In this document: piece after piece, positions 61,344-64,000 of the stretch
How positions within the stretch are numbered: position 1 is the stretch's first letter
Layout: each line of letters starts with the position of its first letter
Notes under the pieces: generated by a model
The model's input: the letters and a program-made list of their open reading frames with translations, nothing else
What the model was told of the DNA's origin: nothing
Database searches by the model: none
Translations under genes and position numbers: made by a program
Source of the DNA: Cellulosimicrobium cellulans
Lineage (GTDB): Bacteria > Actinomycetota > Actinomycetes > Actinomycetales > Cellulomonadaceae
Length of the DNA: 64,000 nt
Direction of reading: 5' to 3'
Assembly (NCBI RefSeq): GCF_016907755.1
Contig: NZ_JAFBCN010000001.1
Coordinates: forward strand, 4,402,001-4,466,000

Positions 61344-62948
61344 TCAGACGACGCCGCACGGGCGCCCCCCGAGAGTCACGAGCTGCGGGTCGGCACCTGG
61401 CGAGCCCGAGGCGACGAAGCCGAACGTCGCGGTCGCCCCCGGCCGCACGGTCGCGTTCCACGACAGGCTGCGCGCGGTGACGGCAGCGCCGTCGCGCCCC
61501 GCCTGCGCGCCCCACACGTCCGTGAGCCGCTGGTCGCCGTCGGGGGTCCAGCGCAGCTCCCACCCGTCGAGCGGCGCCGTGCCGGTGTTGCGGAGCTCGA
61601 CCTGGGCGATGAAGCCGCTGCCCTTCTTGCCCTGCCACGTCCCGTGGACGGTGTACGCGACCTCGCAGGTCGGGCGCTCGACGGGGGGCGCGGCGAGCGC
61701 GAGGAGCTCGGCCGCCTGCTCGACGAACCACTGCCCCGCGGCCGGGTCCTCGATGCCGCGGGCGGGGTCGAGCGGGCCGCCGGTGCCGCGGTAGCACTTG
61801 CCGTCGGACTCTCCGGGGACCTTGATCCACAGGTACGCGTCGACGAACGGGTCGCCGGTGTCCGTCGTCGGCCGCTCGCCGAGGCCGCGGTCGGGCGGGT
61901 TGCACCACACCTCCGGGTCGGGGAACGCGCCGGACGGCGCGGTCCACGGCCCCTGGCCGTTGCGGCTCGTGTCGACGACGACGTGCTTCTGCGCCACCGG
62001 GTCGCGCACGACGCCCGTGTCCGCGTAGGCCTGTTCGTACGCGGCGTCGGTGAGCCCCCAGGTCTCGACGTCGTCCGGGTTCGCCGGGTAGTACTGGCTC
62101 GCGCACCACGCGGGCTCCCACCAGCTGTTCACCGACAGGTGCACGCAGTCGCTGATCCACGTCCCGTACTTCACGAGGCGCTCGGTCTCGACGTAGTTCG
62201 ACGCGTTGACGAACACGCCGTCGGCCCGCTCGACGCCCGCCGTGATCAGGCGGTCGGTGATGTCGCCGACCCCGAGCCACCCGCTGTGCGTCCCGTCGAG
62301 GTACACGGAGGTCCCGGGCAGCGCGGTGAGCACGTCGACGGCGTGGTTGAGCTGGACGAACCGGTCCGCCGCGGCGGTCTCCGGGTCGAGCTCGGCGGGG
62401 CGGCACCACTCCGGGTTCCCGTTGATGTCGGTGTACCAGGGGATGATCCCGAGCCCGTCCGGCTCGAGGATCACGATCGCCGGGTCGTCGCCGATCCCCT
62501 CGGCGACGGCGTCCACCCAGGCCGCGTAGGCGACCGTGTCCGCGGCGCCGCCCGCGGAGTACTGCGCGCAGTCGCGGAACGGCAGGTTGTAGACGACGAC
62601 GGTCGGCACCGCGCCGTCGGCCGCGGCCGCCTGCACGACGGACGCGACGTCGTCGCGCACCTCGTCGGGCGTGCCGCCGGTGAACCACGAGGCCGACGGG
62701 AACGACCCGAGGAGCTGGGCGTCGGCACGGGCCTGCCCGGTGAGCGCGGCGGCGGCCTGCAGGGTCGTGGAGAACGGGTCCACGTAGAGGCGGGTCTCCG
62801 GCCCGACGGCGTCGTCCGCCGCGGGGGCGACCGTCGCCCGGGGCGCGGCGAGGGTGGGTGCGGGGTCGGCGACGGCGGCACCCGCTCCGAGCAGCGGGGC
62901 CGCGAGCGCGAGGGCGGCGACGGTGGACAGGACGGCACGACGTCTCAT
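61344..62948 (-). CDS. Secreted GH6 cellulase with C-terminal CBM2
   Basis: 534 aa. The signal peptide ends near residue 28 (GAGAAVA-DP). The GH6 barrel shows VVYNLPFRDCAQYS, the general acid Asp164 in ILEPDGLG, TSVYLDGTHSGWL and the candidate base region VDTSRNGQGPW. A family 2 cellulose-binding module starts near residue 430 (CEVAYTVHGTWQGKKGSGFIAQVELRN) and its two end cysteines pair. The linker between domains is only about 10 residues. GAAGGAG lies 6 nt before the ATG. A CebR-like palindrome at 62990 implies induction by cello-oligosaccharides. Confidence 0.95.
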   Translation of the reverse strand: MRRRAVLSTVAALALAAPLLGAGAAVADPAPTLAAPRATVAPAADDAVGPETRLYVDPFSTTLQAAAALTGQARADAQLLGSFPSASWFTGGTPDEVRDDVASVVQAAAADGAVPTVVVYNLPFRDCAQYSAGGAADTVAYAAWVDAVAEGIGDDPAIVILEPDGLGIIPWYTDINGNPEWCRPAELDPETAAADRFVQLNHAVDVLTALPGTSVYLDGTHSGWLGVGDITDRLITAGVERADGVFVNASNYVETERLVKYGTWISDCVHLSVNSWWEPAWCASQYYPANPDDVETWGLTDAAYEQAYADTGVVRDPVAQKHVVVDTSRNGQGPWTAPSGAFPDPEVWCNPPDRGLGERPTTDTGDPFVDAYLWIKVPGESDGKCYRGTGGPLDPARGIEDPAAGQWFVEQAAELLALAAPPVERPTCEVAYTVHGTWQGKKGSGFIAQVELRNTGTAPLDGWELRWTPDGDQRLTDVWGAQAGRDGAAVTARSLSWNATVRPGATATFGFVASGSPGADPQLVTLGGRPCGVV

Positions 62949-62989
62949 GCGGATCTCCTTCGATCGACACGGGGGTGCGGGGCGACGGA

Positions 62990-63003
62990 TGGAAGCGCTC
63001 CCA
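62990..63003. promoter_or_regulatory. CebR/CelR-type operator of the cellulase gene
   Basis: TGGAAGCGCTCCCA matches the known CebR/CelR palindrome TGGGAGCGCTCCCA with one change. It lies just downstream of the predicted transcription start of the GH6 gene, where a LacI-family repressor would block transcription. A weaker copy (10 of 14 matches) is at 63062-63075. Confidence 0.85.
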
Positions 63004-63019
63004 TCGCGTCGTGACCTCC

Positions 63020-63048
63020 ACTCAACCGGGCCGGGCCATCGGCGTCAA
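63020..63048 (-). promoter_or_regulatory. Promoter of the GH6 cellulase gene
   Basis: TTGACG (-35, 63043-63048), exactly 17 nt, then TTGAGT (-10, 63020-63025) on the minus strand. The CebR-like box begins about 10 nt after the expected start point. Confidence 0.6.
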
Positions 63049-63104
63049 GGGCCACGCGGCGACAGAGCGCTCCCTCGCGGGTGGACACCCGTTGAACAAG
63101 TGTT

Positions 63105-63126
63105 TAGTCTATTGAACGTGCGTTCA
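63105..63126 (+). promoter_or_regulatory. -10 box and dyad operator of the TetR gene
   Basis: TAGTCT (63105-63110) is followed by 7 nt and the GTG at 63118. The palindrome TGAAC-GTGC-GTTCA (63113-63126) spans the start codon. A second, weaker dyad TTGAACAAGTGTTTA precedes it. The layout suggests autorepression by the encoded TetR protein. Confidence 0.62.
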
Positions 63127-63819
63127 GACCAGCATCCGCCGCCCGACCGCGGCCGCCCGGCGCCGTCGGGCACCGACGACCTCACGACCCGTGCCCGCAT
63201 CCGGGACGCCGCCATCTCCCGCTTCGCGCGCGACGGGTTCGGCGCGCCGCTGCGGACCATCGCGGCGGACGCGGGCGTGAGCGCCGCGCTCGTCGTGCAC
63301 CACTTCGGCTCCAAGGACGGGCTGCGCCGCGCGTGCGACGACTACGTGTTCGACGCCGTGCGCGCCGCCAAGACCGACGCCATCTCGCCGCAGGACCCCG
63401 CGGCCGGCCCGATGGCCCTGTTCGCGCAGCTCGCCGGGATCGAGGACTACGCGCCCGTGTTCGAGTACACGCTGCGCAGCCTCCAGGCCGGCGGGGACCT
63501 CGCGCGGTCGTTCGTCGAGCACCTCACGCAGGTGACGCTCGAGTACATGGAGACCGGCGTCGCCTCCGGAGTGATCCGCCCGAGCCGCGACGAGGCGGCC
63601 CGCGCGCGCTACCTCGTCTCCCTCTCCCTCGGGTCGCTGCTCGTCGACGGCGCGCTGCGCGAGCGGACCGAGCCGCGCGACCCCGAGGCCGACCTGCGCG
63701 AGTACGTCGAGCGCGTGATGCTCCCCGCGCTCGAGGTCTTCACCGAAGGGCTCTTCGTCGAGCCGACCCTGCTCGACGCCTACCTGCAGCACACCACCCA
63801 CCAGGAGGAGACGCGATGA
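63118..63819 (+). CDS. TetR-family regulator of an ABC exporter operon
   Basis: 233 aa. Helix-turn-helix [54 protein letters not shown], then a TetR ligand domain. It overlaps the next gene, an ABC exporter ATPase, by 4 nt (ATGA), so it most likely controls that transporter and its own expression. The GTG start is set by the promoter and by the normal N-terminal length. Confidence 0.9.
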   Translation: MRSDQHPPPDRGRPAPSGTDDLTTRARIRDAAISRFARDGFGAPLRTIAADAGVSAALVVHHFGSKDGLRRACDDYVFDAVRAAKTDAISPQDPAAGPMALFAQLAGIEDYAPVFEYTLRSLQAGGDLARSFVEHLTQVTLEYMETGVASGVIRPSRDEAARARYLVSLSLGSLLVDGALRERTEPRDPEADLREYVERVMLPALEVFTEGLFVEPTLLDAYLQHTTHQEETR

Positions 63820-64000
63820 CGAGCACGACCCCCGCCGTCGAGGTGCACGACCTGCGCAAGGCCTTCGGCCACGTGCAGGCGCTCGACGGCCTCGACCTCA
63901 CCGTCCGCGCGGGCGAGGTCGCCGGGTTCCTCGGCCCGAACGGCGCGGGCAAGTCGACCACCATCCGCGTGCTGCTCGGGCTGCTGCGGCCCGACTCCGG
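63816..64000 (+). CDS. ABC exporter ATPase (partial, runs off the window)
   Basis: The first 61 codons are visible: [21 protein letters not shown] then Walker [24 protein letters not shown]. The pattern fits ABC-2 type exporters (DrrA/CcmA group). GGAGGAG lies 6 nt before the ATG, which overlaps the TetR stop. The permease is presumably beyond the right edge. Confidence 0.9.
   Translation, partial: MTSTTPAVEVHDLRKAFGHVQALDGLDLTVRAGEVAGFLGPNGAGKSTTIRVLLGLLRPDS

Noticed and set aside
61252-63021. 589-codon minus-strand frame covering the cellulase
   Set aside because: The frame one base away gives a complete GH6-CBM2 protein with signal peptide; this one is Arg-rich antisense-phase shadow.

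Overview
The window is very GC-rich actinobacterial chromosome. It has gene-dense operons with ATGA, TGATG and GTGA overlaps, many GTG starts and many leaderless transcripts. A secreted GH6 cellulase with a CBM2 and a CebR-like operator, a GH3 beta-glucosidase fused to an oligosaccharide ABC operon, and the ponA2/metallophosphoesterase, recR/DUF5063 and sigK/rskA gene orders point to a cellulolytic member of Micrococcales (Cellulosimicrobium, Cellulomonas or Isoptericola type). This placement is inferred from gene content only. I see no prophage, insertion sequence or CRISPR array.

Layout. 1-6.1 kb: class A PBP, metallophosphoesterase, tRNA-Pro, a bestrophin-like membrane protein and a ferredoxin reductase. 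6.1-10.6 kb: a propionate (2-methylcitrate) operon gntR-prpD-prpB-prpC. 10.6-14.8 kb: an ECF41 sigma factor with its epimerase-like partner behind a textbook ECF41 promoter, then DUF2625 and DUF4232 proteins. 14.8-19.4 kb: a SigK regulon (dipZ, fasciclin lipoprotein, rskA, sigK) with three identical promoter motifs. 19.4-24.3 kb: DAHP synthase with an aromatic leader peptide, a Nudix hydrolase, an RsbQ/RsbP-type pair and an Rrf2 regulator. 24.3-28.1 kb: TauE/SafE permease, glutamine amidotransferase, and a divergent DHFR-like/LysR pair. 28.1-32.3 kb: two ABC exporter pairs and their YtrA-type GntR. 32.4-34.4 kb: glyoxalase-like protein, and a Fic protein beside an XRE remnant.

34.4-37 kb: asd and lysC, the latter with an internal start for a beta subunit. 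37-47.5 kb: formate/nitrite channel, then a TetR-controlled glucosidase and oligosaccharide importer operon. 47.5-51.6 kb: a ribbon-helix-helix regulator, a DUF4097 protein and an ABC-2 exporter, then a second TauE permease. 51.7-57.2 kb: a diiron-like/SRPBCC pair, DUF5063, recR and dnaX. 57.3-60.6 kb: metQNI with a Cys-containing leader peptide. 60.7-61.2 kb: SRP RNA and tRNA-Ser. 61.3-64 kb: GH6 cellulase, TetR regulator, and the start of an ABC ATPase cut by the window edge.

The main theme is regulation readable from sequence: two alternative-sigma regulons with near-perfect promoters, two leader-peptide attenuators, an internal lysC start, and several long dyads at regulator promoters. 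At least a dozen genes start 6-7 nt after a -10 hexamer and are probably translated from leaderless mRNAs. No single locus is convincingly a wholly new system. The best leads are the metQ Cys leader, the PAS-GAF RsbP paired with RsbQ, the RHH/DUF4097/ABC-2 module and the nested hairpin at 47.5 kb.
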